From assembly GCF_003391095.1 (NCBI RefSeq), contig NZ_CP031447.1:2294001-2358000 (forward strand): a DNA stretch of 64,000 nt, given 5' to 3'. Numbering within the stretch: position 1 is the first letter of the stretch; each line of letters opens with the position of its first letter. Shown one piece after another: positions 56,394 to 64,000 of this stretch. The translations under genes and the position numbers were made by a program. This DNA comes from Austwickia chelonae. Lineage in GTDB: Bacteria > Actinomycetota > Actinomycetes > Actinomycetales > Dermatophilaceae. The notes under the pieces were generated by a model. The model saw nothing but the letters and a program-made list of their open reading frames with translations. It had not been told where the DNA came from and did not search any database.

Positions 56394-56825
56394 TCAGCGT
56401 CTTTGCCGGTATCCGGCGAGGACGAGCAGCCCGAGTACCAACACCGAGACAGTGAGCAGGGTGGCCATCTGCAGCGCACGGTGGTCGGGGTCGATGGACG
56501 CCCAGACCGCGACCAGGATGAAGAGGATCACCGCGGCTACAGCAGGGAAGAGAATCGCGGCCACTCTGCTGGGTCGACGCCGGGCCGGGGCAGCGCCTGC
56601 AGGATTCTTCGGCCGTCGGAGCTTCTTCTGCGGACCTGCGCCGGGCCAGGAGTCGACGCCTTGAACGGTCGCAGCGCCGGGCCAGGAGGGAACCAGCGGA
56701 GCGACGGAACGCGCGCCGCCTGCTCCCGGCCAGGAGTCCGGTGGAGGCGGAGTGGCTGTGTCATGGCTCGACTCGGGCACCGTGCCAGTGTCACACGTTA
56801 TGAGTGTGATGTCCGCTATTGACAT
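56394..56825 (-). CDS. Two-TM membrane protein with three SWPGA repeats
   Basis: A 143-residue protein. Residues 1-85 are hydrophilic, Pro/Gly-rich and carry SWPGA at positions 31, 47 and 59, each followed by a short linker. Transmembrane helices follow at about 88-108 and 118-138, ending in a basic tail. I recognise no family. The first 15 residues look unlike the rest, so a GTG nearer residue 16 may be the real start. It converges with pmt. Confidence 0.6.
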   Translation of the reverse strand: MSIADITLITCDTGTVPESSHDTATPPPPDSWPGAGGARSVAPLVPSWPGAATVQGVDSWPGAGPQKKLRRPKNPAGAAPARRRPSRVAAILFPAVAAVILFILVAVWASIDPDHRALQMATLLTVSVLVLGLLVLAGYRQRR

Positions 56826-56933
56826 CAGCCCCGGAGGGACGGCCGAAAATCGGCCGAAGTCGCCGATCCATCACTCCAACAAGAAAATTTGCGTATTCTT
56901 CGGGCAGGCCCGGAAAAAGTAAGATATTCCCCC

Positions 56934-58619
56934 ATGGGGGCGTCTCGTGGTAGGGCTGTCGTGGCTGGTGCGGCCCCGTTGGGGTCGACGTCCTATCCGG
57001 TGCCTTCCGGGGCGTTGTGGGTGTCTCCGGTCGGGTCGGACTCGGCCCATGGCACCCAGGCCGCGCCGCTACGGACCATCGAGCGGGCTATCGCGGTCGC
57101 TCCCGAGGGCGGCACGATCGTGTTGCGCGCGGGGGTCTATCACGAGGGCCGGGCCTTGGACCTGGCCATGTCGTCCACGGTCAGCAGCTCACAGGCCGGG
57201 GCGGTGTTCACCGGCCTGCACATCACCAAGGGCCTGACGATCCAGGCCTGCGCTGGTGAGGTCGTCTGGCTCGACGGGTCGACACAGGTCACCTCGTGGA
57301 CGGCCGAGACCGGGAAATGGTGGACGCCGTGGACGCTCAAGCTGCGCCGCGACCCGACCTACTCCTTCAACGTTCCCGATGGCACCCAGCCCGGTTGGGC
57401 TTTCGTGAACCCGGCCTATCCGACGGCGGCCTGGCCCGACACGGTTTTCCTCGACGGGCAGCCGCTGGCCCAGGTCGACGCCCTGTCCAAGGTGGCTGCC
57501 GGGACCTATTTCATCGACCATGCCACCGGGCGGGCCTGGATCGGGTCCGACCCGGGCGGCCACGAGGTACGGGTCACCGACCTGCAGACCGCGCTGGGCT
57601 GGTGGAACAAGCCCGGGAAACTATTGGGCGTCGGCATCCGCCGGTATGCGACCTCGATGCCTTCGCAGGCGGCGGTCAAGGCCTATGACGCGCCGGGCAC
57701 CGTTGTGGAGAACTGCCATTTCGAGGACTGCACGGCCGCCGGGTTCGGGTTCTTCAACTCCACCGGGTCCCGGGCATCGGCCTGCACGATCACCCGCGCG
57801 GGGAACATCGGTGCCATGGCCACGACCAGTGATGACGTGACCATGGAGAACCTACGGATCATCCAGGCCAACTACCGCCGGTTCAACTACGCGCCCTCGG
57901 CCGGGGGGATCAAGGTCACCCGGCTACGCCGGTTCACGCTACGTGAGTCGATCATCGAACAGGCCTATGGCACCGGGTTCTGGGCGGACGAATCCGCCTG
58001 GGATGTCACCGTCCACAGCTGCGATATCACCGACGCCGACGACAAGGCGGTCATCCTGGAACTCGGTGGGAAGGGTCTGGTCTGTAACAACGTCCTGACC
58101 GGGGCAGGCGGCGACGCGATCCTGGTGTTGAACTTCGACCAGGTGCGGATCATCGGGAACACCATCGTCGGTGCGGGACGGCTGCGGAACCCGACGACCG
58201 GGCCGAAGCACACCCGGGGTGTCAATGTCATGACTGATTCCCGGGCACCGATGACCGGTTCCTCGGTCGGGCTCGATCCCCGGTACGGGACGAACTGGCC
58301 GACCTCGGACCCGTGGGTCATCAAGGCCGTCACGGTCGGGGGGAATGTCATCACCGGCTCGGACCTGCAGGCCTTCCTCGCCGTGGAAGAACTCGATCGG
58401 GACAAGACCCCGGCACGCGGCTGGCAAGCCCTGGGCCTGCACGCGGTCGGGAATGTCTACGCCCGCCGTTCCTCGTCGGAAACGGCGTGGGCGTGGGTCC
58501 TGTCCACCGCCGGCGGCCCGTCGGCGAACCCCACCGTCGACACCAGCCTGGCATCGGTGCAGGCCAAGGGATTGGAAGCCAGATCCCTTCTGCGCGATCC
58601 CGGGCCGACAGCGGGCTGA
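56934..58619 (+). CDS. Right-handed parallel beta-helix repeat protein
   Basis: A 561-residue protein. VSPVGSDSAHGTQAAPLRTIERAI is the DUF1565-like cap of surface beta-helix proteins. From residue 200 on, repeating short strands with stacked Asn and Val (VVENCHFEDCTAAG, VLTGAGGDAILVL, IIGNTIVGAG) form the helix. Such proteins degrade or bind polysaccharides outside the cell. No signal peptide is visible, which is odd. ATG 56934 lies in a CCCCCATGGGGG palindrome and has no ribosome site; a TTG at 56889 is possible. The gene may be N-terminally truncated. Confidence 0.75.
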   Translation: MGASRGRAVVAGAAPLGSTSYPVPSGALWVSPVGSDSAHGTQAAPLRTIERAIAVAPEGGTIVLRAGVYHEGRALDLAMSSTVSSSQAGAVFTGLHITKGLTIQACAGEVVWLDGSTQVTSWTAETGKWWTPWTLKLRRDPTYSFNVPDGTQPGWAFVNPAYPTAAWPDTVFLDGQPLAQVDALSKVAAGTYFIDHATGRAWIGSDPGGHEVRVTDLQTALGWWNKPGKLLGVGIRRYATSMPSQAAVKAYDAPGTVVENCHFEDCTAAGFGFFNSTGSRASACTITRAGNIGAMATTSDDVTMENLRIIQANYRRFNYAPSAGGIKVTRLRRFTLRESIIEQAYGTGFWADESAWDVTVHSCDITDADDKAVILELGGKGLVCNNVLTGAGGDAILVLNFDQVRIIGNTIVGAGRLRNPTTGPKHTRGVNVMTDSRAPMTGSSVGLDPRYGTNWPTSDPWVIKAVTVGGNVITGSDLQAFLAVEELDRDKTPARGWQALGLHAVGNVYARRSSSETAWAWVLSTAGGPSANPTVDTSLASVQAKGLEARSLLRDPGPTAG

Positions 58620-58642
58620 GGCAGATAACTCGACAACGAAAA

Positions 58643-58666
58643 GAGCCCCGCCAGTAGGCTGGGCTC
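58643..58666 (+). terminator. Hairpin after the beta-helix gene
   Basis: GAGCCC (58643-58648) pairs with GGGCTC (58661-58666), 23 nt past the stop, with an inner CC/GG pairing. Confidence 0.45.
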
Positions 58667-58779
58667 GTCACACATATCTCACAGTGAGTGGAGTTCAGAG
58701 GGCATCTGTCGATGCCTCTGCGGCAGTTGCTCATCAAGCACGTCCACCACTTCCGGCAGAGGCGCCTGAAGGAACCGTC

Positions 58780-59196
58780 ATGAAGCGCTACATCACTGTC
58801 GCCAGGATGACCTTCGGCGTGATCTTCCTGCTCGGAGGGGTGGTCCATCTGGTGCTGGGTCGCCTGGCACCCCAGGGCTATGAGGCATTCGGTCGGACCG
58901 CGGTTCTCGACGATCTTTCGCATCTTTGGGTGGTATTCGTGATGCCCAATATCGGCTGGCTCACCGTGGCCTGCGCAGTCTTTGAATGTGGGGTGGGGGC
59001 TGCGCTCCTCCGGGGTGGCGACACGGCCCGGGCCGCCGCCTTCGGTGCCCTCGGATTCTTCGCCTTCTTGCTGATTCTGGGGTACGGGTTCCCCGTGGAG
59101 TCCGTGGCCGAGGACCTTCTCAAGAACCGCGCCGGCACACCCGTCATGGCCGGGCTGCTCGCGCCGGTCGCCTTCTGCGACAGCTCCCGGCGCTGA
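58780..59196 (+). CDS. DoxX-like four-helix membrane protein
   Basis: A 138-residue protein with four hydrophobic segments and the DoxX-type GGVVHLVLGRLAP and FECGVGAALL patterns. ATG 58780 has AAGGA 7 nt upstream. The function is unknown; DoxX relatives are linked to thiol stress resistance in mycobacteria. It sits at the edge of the low-GC islet but has normal GC. Confidence 0.72.
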   Translation: MKRYITVARMTFGVIFLLGGVVHLVLGRLAPQGYEAFGRTAVLDDLSHLWVVFVMPNIGWLTVACAVFECGVGAALLRGGDTARAAAFGALGFFAFLLILGYGFPVESVAEDLLKNRAGTPVMAGLLAPVAFCDSSRR

Positions 59197-59236
59197 ACGG
59201 CCTGCGACCGGGGGGCCTTGATCTCTTTACACCATT

Positions 59237-59563
59237 TTATTGATTAGAAGGATTTCTAGTCCTGAAGGCAACCACTCCCGCAAATGAGAGCCCAATAAAA
59301 AACCAGTTATCTAAATAATATGACAGGAAAAACACGGCCAGTACACCCATGACGTCAATCACCCTGTTCGCCGTTTCATATTTCGGGACATACCCGGTAT
59401 CCTCATTGGGCTTACTGAAGTAAATCACTGTGGCGAATATTTCAATAACGCCAAGAAAAGTGAGTGCAAAGCCAACAGTTTTAAAACCGAATAGATGAAG
59501 AAGTCCACCACAGACAATTAGCGCAGCGGCAGCGCCATAGATGAGCCGTTGGATTTTTTTCAA
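59237..59563 (-). CDS. Low-GC small membrane protein
   Basis: A 108-residue protein with four hydrophobic segments and a TTG start preceded by AGGGG 6 nt upstream. Its base composition is about 40-45 percent GC by eye, far below its neighbours, with AT-ending codons (KKIQRLIYG). The sequence HLFGFKTVGFALTFLG recalls DoxX-like or YqhA-like proteins, but I cannot assign it. Probably acquired by transfer. Confidence 0.65.
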   Translation of the reverse strand: MKKIQRLIYGAAAALIVCGGLLHLFGFKTVGFALTFLGVIEIFATVIYFSKPNEDTGYVPKYETANRVIDVMGVLAVFFLSYYLDNWFFIGLSFAGVVAFRTRNPSNQ

Positions 59564-59593
59564 GACGAGCCCCTCATGCTTCCAGCTCCCAAA

Positions 59594-59625
59594 TTGGGCC
59601 CAATAGCATTTCCTATTGGACCCAA
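59594..59625. repeat. Near-perfect 13-bp inverted repeat upstream of the low-GC gene
   Basis: TTGGGCCCAATAG (59594-59606) and CTATTGGACCCAA (59613-59625) pair with one mismatch and a 6-nt loop. It lies 31 nt before the TTG start of the minus-strand low-GC gene and may be a terminator or operator. Confidence 0.5.
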
Positions 59626-60762
59626 CAAAACTTTACCTGCAATGGGTGATATTCCGGATTCAGGTTGTTCGATCAGATTTACAGGGAATTCTGAGCTACA
59701 GTGAGATTTTCCCATCAGGCGGACGGTCCGGGGCTCATTGTAGGTCTGTCACCTGTAGGTACGGCATGTCGAGTGAAAGGTATAGGGCCCTGCCGCCAGG
59801 TTCGCTTTCGACCGAAAAAACGGACCAGCTCAGGACCCCACGTGATCACCTATCGTGGCCACCCCGCCCGTGCCTCGCGAAACCGTCGCCCGCGCGTCTC
59901 GATGGCTACGCGCCCACCGGGCCCGCTACGACCTTCGACCCCACCCAACGGGCGGCGACCGACTGGGGGAATCCTGACTGGTGAGAAAGACTTCACCGAA
60001 ACCACCGAACTCGCTCGCAACGGGATCATGCACGGAACGCTCGCGAGCTTCGACAACGAAAACTTCGCGACAAAGGCACTGAACAGGCTGTTCGCAGTCA
60101 CCAACTGGGCTGATGCCCGGATACGTCAAACAGTCCCGGTCGAGCCCACGCCAACGCTTCACCAGCCGCGTGGACGCTGGCGTGAAGTACAAAGCCGACG
60201 TACGACTGACTGTCCATGGCGAAACCCGCCAGATGGATCTGCATTGGGTCCAAATCGACGAAAACGGAACAACCGCGACAGAATTAGCAACCGGACCGCT
60301 GGTTACTATCACTCTACGGACCCAGACACTTCCTCAAACTTGAGGCCAAGTAGGCATGCAGCACAACTAAGTGGAGCCACTCGGGTGCCCCACAGTCGCC
60401 CAGGATTGTGCACACGCTGGCGATGGCGCGATACGGGATACCGACGAGCATTGACGGCACACCCCACTTCAAATTTCGCCGGGCTCGCTGCCTACGCTCG
60501 GTCTCGAGGTTGCGATGACGACGCGATCGCTCGTCAACTCTCCCACCGTTCGGCCGACCCGACCGCCGCGTGGGAATGCAATGCCATCACCAGCCTTCTC
60601 CAGGGATGATTCTCCCAGCATCACCCGCCAACCCTCTTTGGAAGACAGCCACCTGATGACCATCACCCTCGGCGAGCCCTACCCCCACTCCGAGCTGATC
60701 GAACGGGCCGTTTTCCAGTGTTGGCAGTCTTTCGCCAGACCAGACTATTGGCGATAGTCATC
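59626..60762. pseudogene. Decayed coding sequence
   Basis: More than 1.1 kb with no intact gene I can defend. In one plus frame 59980-60120 reads as a plausible protein piece (RNGIMHGTLASFDNENF then ATKALNRLFAVTNWA). The next frame continues at 60180-60345 (YKADVRLTVHGETRQMDLH). A later piece near 60490-60608 ends with AIARQLSHRSADPTAAW, vaguely like the last motif of a tyrosine recombinase. The frames do not join, which suggests frameshifts and loss. I assign no function. Confidence 0.35.
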
Positions 60763-60939
60763 ATGAGCGCCTTCCGCGCTGCGATTGAAATCTTCATGGG
60801 GCTGACTTCATTTGCACTAATAATGGTAGCCTGTGACCTTATTTTCGTGGACAGACATGTTGTTGCGGCGCACGAACGCGCAGCTCGAACTCTTATAGGG
60901 GCCTGGCCGCACGTGGTGCGGGTGCCCATAAGAGAGTGA
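60763..60939 (+). CDS. Possible small single-helix membrane protein
   Basis: A 58-residue frame with one hydrophobic helix (about 6-28) and a basic C-terminus, ending 34 nt before the serine hydrolase gene. It has no ribosome site and lower GC than the genome; a GTG at 60718 could extend it. It may be a real small partner of the hydrolase or chance. Confidence 0.3.
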   Translation: MSAFRAAIEIFMGLTSFALIMVACDLIFVDRHVVAAHERAARTLIGAWPHVVRVPIRE

Positions 60940-60973
60940 GACAGTTTGTGGATATTCATAGGAGTGAAAAGTA

Positions 60974-61852
60974 ATGTTCATGAACTTCTGCAAGAAGCGG
61001 CGAGCTTACGTGATGGTGAAGAGTGGTGAGCTCGTGAAATCATCTTACGGAAAGAACTATCGGGCAGACTTTTTCGTGGAGTGGGGTTCGGTCACAAAGC
61101 TGGTAACTGCGCATTTGATAGCACGGCTTGTGGAGGAGGGGTTTCTTGATTGGGGGACGCCCGCTTGTGAACTTGTAGAAGTTCTGCCTTCGCGCGTGAC
61201 GGTCCACTCGTTGGTGACGCACTCTTCGGGCCTTCCAAGAGTGCATCCAGGGATGTCTTCGGGAGTCTTCTCCGACCCCTATAAGGGCGCCGACGAAGCG
61301 TTCATCATGCAAGCGCTGCGACAAATAGATGAGGATAGCCTTGATTCTGTTGGTTCGGTGGAATATTCAAACCTGGGCTATGCTGTTTTAGCCTTGCTAG
61401 TCGAGAGGGCTACTGGGAGGTCCTGGTTTGACGCTGCGCGGGGATTCGTGCTCGAGCCGGCCGGACTGGGTGATGTCAGCACGCTCCCGCCGACAGAAAT
61501 GCGGGCGCACATCAACGGGTTTGATGGTCGACCCCACCAGCCATGGGACCTGGGGTCGTCACCTTACGTTGCGGCTGGCGGACTATGGAGCGATCTGCAG
61601 ACCATGGCTAACTACGGTGCCGCTGCAATGGAAAAAGGTCTTTTCATGGCTGCCGAAAGCGGCTGGCAGAGGCGTCGAGACGTCTATTGGCATAATGGTC
61701 AGACGCGGGACTCTGGCGCTTTCCTCGCCCTTATTCCTGAGTGCGACGTGGTTGTCGCATCGCACACGTTGGCAGGATTGCCAGGCGCCGCGGATCGTCT
61801 TGGTTGGGAGTTGGTAGAGGGGTGGCCTGGTGGACAGCCTGCTCATTCATGA
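60974..61852 (+). CDS. Serine hydrolase of the beta-lactamase / DD-peptidase class C-like family
   Basis: A 292-residue PF00144-type enzyme. WGSVTK gives the catalytic S39 and K42, YSN at 131-133 is the second motif, and HNGQT (H240-G242) replaces the KTG triad. AGGAG lies 9 nt before the ATG. There is no signal peptide, so the protein is probably cytoplasmic; esterase or transacylase activity is more likely than beta-lactam resistance. GC content is about 54 percent by eye with codons unlike the core genes, so it looks transferred. Confidence 0.78.
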   Translation: MFMNFCKKRRAYVMVKSGELVKSSYGKNYRADFFVEWGSVTKLVTAHLIARLVEEGFLDWGTPACELVEVLPSRVTVHSLVTHSSGLPRVHPGMSSGVFSDPYKGADEAFIMQALRQIDEDSLDSVGSVEYSNLGYAVLALLVERATGRSWFDAARGFVLEPAGLGDVSTLPPTEMRAHINGFDGRPHQPWDLGSSPYVAAGGLWSDLQTMANYGAAAMEKGLFMAAESGWQRRRDVYWHNGQTRDSGAFLALIPECDVVVASHTLAGLPGAADRLGWELVEGWPGGQPAHS

Positions 61853-62716
61853 TGGATCATGCAGGTTTTACTCGGCCACTGTCCGCGCCCTAAAGGGGTG
61901 TTTTTCTCCTCGGAGCGACTCTCGCCCATGGCAGGGCGTTGATCTGAATATGCTTAGGGTTAAACAAGCCAACATACATGGAATCATGCGCCACGTAGCT
62001 CCCCCAGGCAGGCCGGGGACCCGCCTGGTACACCAGATCGCCGTCCTCGGCGACGATCTTGGCATGAGCGCATTCCACAGCTCGAGGGGTGCGGGTGCGA
62101 CTGGTGCGGGTCAGGTCTGAGGTAGCAGGGCACGACGAACGTCGGCCAGAACGTTACGCATCACTGTGGACCCGCGATGGCGCGGTCCTCACCTCAGCGA
62201 CGCCCGTACCCTCGCGGACAGTTGTGACATGCGACGCGCCCACATGCACTTTGGTTACTACCAGATGAGCCGACCTGACGTCATCGACAGCGACAACCTG
62301 ACAGAACTCGACCTCATCTCCATGGACCCGGTCGAAATCCTGGCGGAAGCGTCACTGGCGCAGCTGCCCGATCTGCAGGACGACCCGATGGTTCTGCTGT
62401 ATCACCCCTGACAGTTACGCGGCCACGTACCAGGGGCTGGGGCTCTGGACGCAACTGTTGCGCGCAATGGATGCTGACCGTATGCCTGCGGCGGAGAATC
62501 ACTGAAGACAAGATGGCACTTAGACCGTGCGAGCGGCAGACCCAGCCTTCTTCACCAAGGTCTACATCGATAAAGACGACCAAGGAACAACCGCTCCTTC
62601 GAGATTCTCCTCGACCCCGAGCCCATCTCGCCAACGCCCTCACCTGGGCCCAGGACAGCAATAAGGCCCGAACCGAAACCATCGAAGATGGCAAGGATTT
62701 GAGCCTTGTGCGTGGG
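61853..62716. pseudogene. Relic-rich region abutting tRNA-Ala
   Basis: An 864-nt stretch. Plus-strand 62166-62411 is open for 81 codons but lacks a ribosome site. Around 62520-62716 three adjacent plus frames each carry a plausible piece in order (ADPAFFTKVYIDKDDQG, then RSFEILLDPEP, then HLANALTWAQDSNKA), as if one gene suffered two frameshifts. The last piece runs directly into the 3' end of tRNA-Ala. No function can be assigned. Confidence 0.35.
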
Positions 62717-62789
62717 TGGAGCTGAGGGGACTCGAACCCCTGACCCCCTCGTTGCGAACGAGGTGCGCTACCAGCTGCGCCACAGCCCC
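62717..62789 (-). tRNA. tRNA-Ala(CGC)
   Basis: The acceptor stem GGGGCTG pairs with CAGCTCC and includes the G3-U70 alanine identity pair. The anticodon loop TTCGCAA gives CGC. D- and T-arms are canonical. The gene is 73 nt and CCA is not encoded. Confidence 0.95.
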
Positions 62790-62886
62790 TTAATGCGAGA
62801 ACCAACCATAGCACCCGGGAAGTCATCCTAGAAATCAGCCGATCGCCCACCGCCCCAAGCGGCCCCAGGCCTGATCACGACGCTCT

Positions 62887-63774
62887 TCACTCCCCCACGG
62901 CGACCTGACGATCCGGCCTGTCGCTGTGCTCCCAGGCACGAACGGCAGGGAGCACCGGGATCTCCTCGGTATCCGGCTCGATCGCAGGAGCTTGCGCCTT
63001 CATCGCATACAACGGACGCGGCACCGGCATCGGCTGCCAGCCGCTCCCGGCCACGCCGCGGGCACGGTCACGAACAGCAAGCCTTTCGACACGCTCTTTC
63101 CGATCGACAGACTCCTCCGGAAGAGCTCGGGTCTGCGACGACGGGCCCTCGACCTCGACGGGCTGCGTCATCGCGCGCTCCCCCGTTATGGCGGCATCGA
63201 CGGCAGCCGCTGATTCGACGGCCATGGAGTCGAAGCCGTTCTCCCCGTAGTCAGCCCCGGCAGAGACTCTTCTGACAGCAGTCATCTGGTGTTCCCACCA
63301 GACCCGACCGAACAAGGAGAGCGCTGCCGCCGCCGTGGAAACCGGCACCCACCAGGACAAGGCGCCGACAAAAGCCGTTGAGGCACCGAGCAGGGTCGAC
63401 CCGGAAGCTGCCAGAAAGGCATAGGCCCGTATCCGTCGACGACGAATCTCACTCCGTCCCGTCATCGAGGAGGACGAGGCAGCCTGCAGATCAGCGGTCA
63501 TCGCCTCCTGGACATCCGCGCCCTGATCGGCAGCCGTGCGACGGGCCAAGGCCCCAGCGGCAAGGAGCGACGCACCGCCCCCGCTGGAGGACGAGCTCCC
63601 GCCCCCTGGCCCCGTCGGCCTCGAGGAACGCCGATCCAACACCCGGATGTGCTCGGAGAACCGGTCCACCGTGCGGGCGGTGACGAGCTGCTCACGACGG
63701 CGGACGACACGCACCCAGCCATATCCGGTCCAGGTAACGAGAAGAACGAAAAAGACCAAACCACTTACTGCCAC
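62887..63774 (-). CDS. SepX/GlpR-like actinobacterial divisome membrane protein
   Basis: A 295-residue protein with a transmembrane helix at 3-20, then RRREQLVTARTVDRFSEHIRVL, matching the conserved N-terminus of SepX/GlpR. A Gly/Ser linker (about 50-70) follows, with two more helices at about 116-134 and 136-157 and a disordered acidic C-terminal half. In Streptomyces SepX stabilises FtsZ rings; in mycobacteria GlpR binds Glp at the divisome. It sits beside tRNA-Ala at the window end. The assignment rests on the N-terminal motif and topology. Confidence 0.65.
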   Translation of the reverse strand: MAVSGLVFFVLLVTWTGYGWVRVVRRREQLVTARTVDRFSEHIRVLDRRSSRPTGPGGGSSSSSGGGASLLAAGALARRTAADQGADVQEAMTADLQAASSSSMTGRSEIRRRRIRAYAFLAASGSTLLGASTAFVGALSWWVPVSTAAAALSLFGRVWWEHQMTAVRRVSAGADYGENGFDSMAVESAAAVDAAITGERAMTQPVEVEGPSSQTRALPEESVDRKERVERLAVRDRARGVAGSGWQPMPVPRPLYAMKAQAPAIEPDTEEIPVLPAVRAWEHSDRPDRQVAVGE

Positions 63775-64000
63775 AGCACAAAATTACGGCGGAGAACAGC
63801 CAGTCATCAGACATATCGCCGGTGTGTCGAATATCTGAATGACAGAGCTGTAATTACAGCCCGGTATATCACGAAACCGCTGATCAAGTCGGACGTCCGC
63901 CGTGGCTCACGTCATTCCATCGATCGACCCAGGAGCGGCCCCGAACATCTTCGCGAGTCAGCGAGAAACAACGATGGTCACGCCATTCGCCATTCACGAA
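63775..64000. other. Upstream region of the SepX-like gene
   Basis: This 226-nt tail presumably carries the sepX promoter. CTGTAATTACAG (about 63848-63859) is a perfect 12-bp palindrome and could be an operator. No gene start is visible before the window edge. Confidence 0.35.

Noticed and set aside
61830-62120. Plus and minus short frames after the serine hydrolase
   Set aside because: Both strands are open without ribosome sites or family motifs; neither is better than chance.

Overview
The window is a high-GC actinobacterial chromosome segment. Mycothiol S-conjugate amidase, a PIN-PhoH protein, MptB-like and PMT mannosyltransferases, a SepX/GlpR-like divisome protein and frequent GTG starts all point to Actinomycetota. 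Gene order over long stretches resembles other actinobacteria: greA, DUF4307, mca, uppS, phoH2; then ppx, DUF501, ftsB, eno, mazG, mfd; then pth, rplY, prs, glmU, tRNA-Gln, TetR; then ispE, rsmA, tatD, metG; then rsmI and pmt. A Micrococcales member is my guess. A motile Dermatophilaceae-like organism would fit the flagellar-type protein, but this is low-confidence inference.

Layout. 0-8.7 kb: a lytic transglycosylase, phoH2, mannosyltransferase, uppS and mca on the minus strand, with DUF4307, greA and msrA on the plus strand. 8.7-11.3 kb: an isolated 865-residue protein that reads as FlgK-like sequence fused to FliD-like sequence, with no other flagellar gene in view. 11.5-28 kb: a long minus-strand series (amino acid permease, Bax-inhibitor protein, a UAA tRNA, Ppx, DUF501, FtsB, enolase, MazG, SurA-like lipoprotein, SDR, Mfd and an exopolysaccharide gene pair). 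28-40 kb: translation and envelope precursor genes (pth, rplY, prs, glmU, ABC-F, ispE, rsmA), a tandem hydrolase-like protein, and TetR and MarR regulators. 40-43.3 kb: an inositol catabolism mini-cluster between rsmA and tatD. 43.6-56.3 kb: tatD, metG, SIMPL, sdhCAB, rocD, ald, rsmI and pmt. 56.4-64 kb: accessory genes, including a low-GC islet with a class-C-like serine hydrolase and decayed sequence, then tRNA-Ala(CGC) and sepX/glpR.

How it fits together. The core genes make lipid carriers and envelope precursors (UppS, IspE, GlmU, Prs), glycosylate lipids and proteins outside the membrane (MptB-like, PMT), supply the TCA cycle and amino nitrogen flow (SdhCAB, RocD, Ald, enolase), and maintain translation and transcription (Pth, L25, MetG, RsmA, RsmI, GreA, Mfd). 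Perfect inverted repeats close many transcription units. The observation I rank highest is the orphan FlgK/FliD-type hybrid. Next are a class I-shaped tRNA with a UAA anticodon, a hydrolase-like protein with degenerate active sites, and the islet beside tRNA-Ala. No CRISPR array, transposase, rRNA or phage structural gene was seen.
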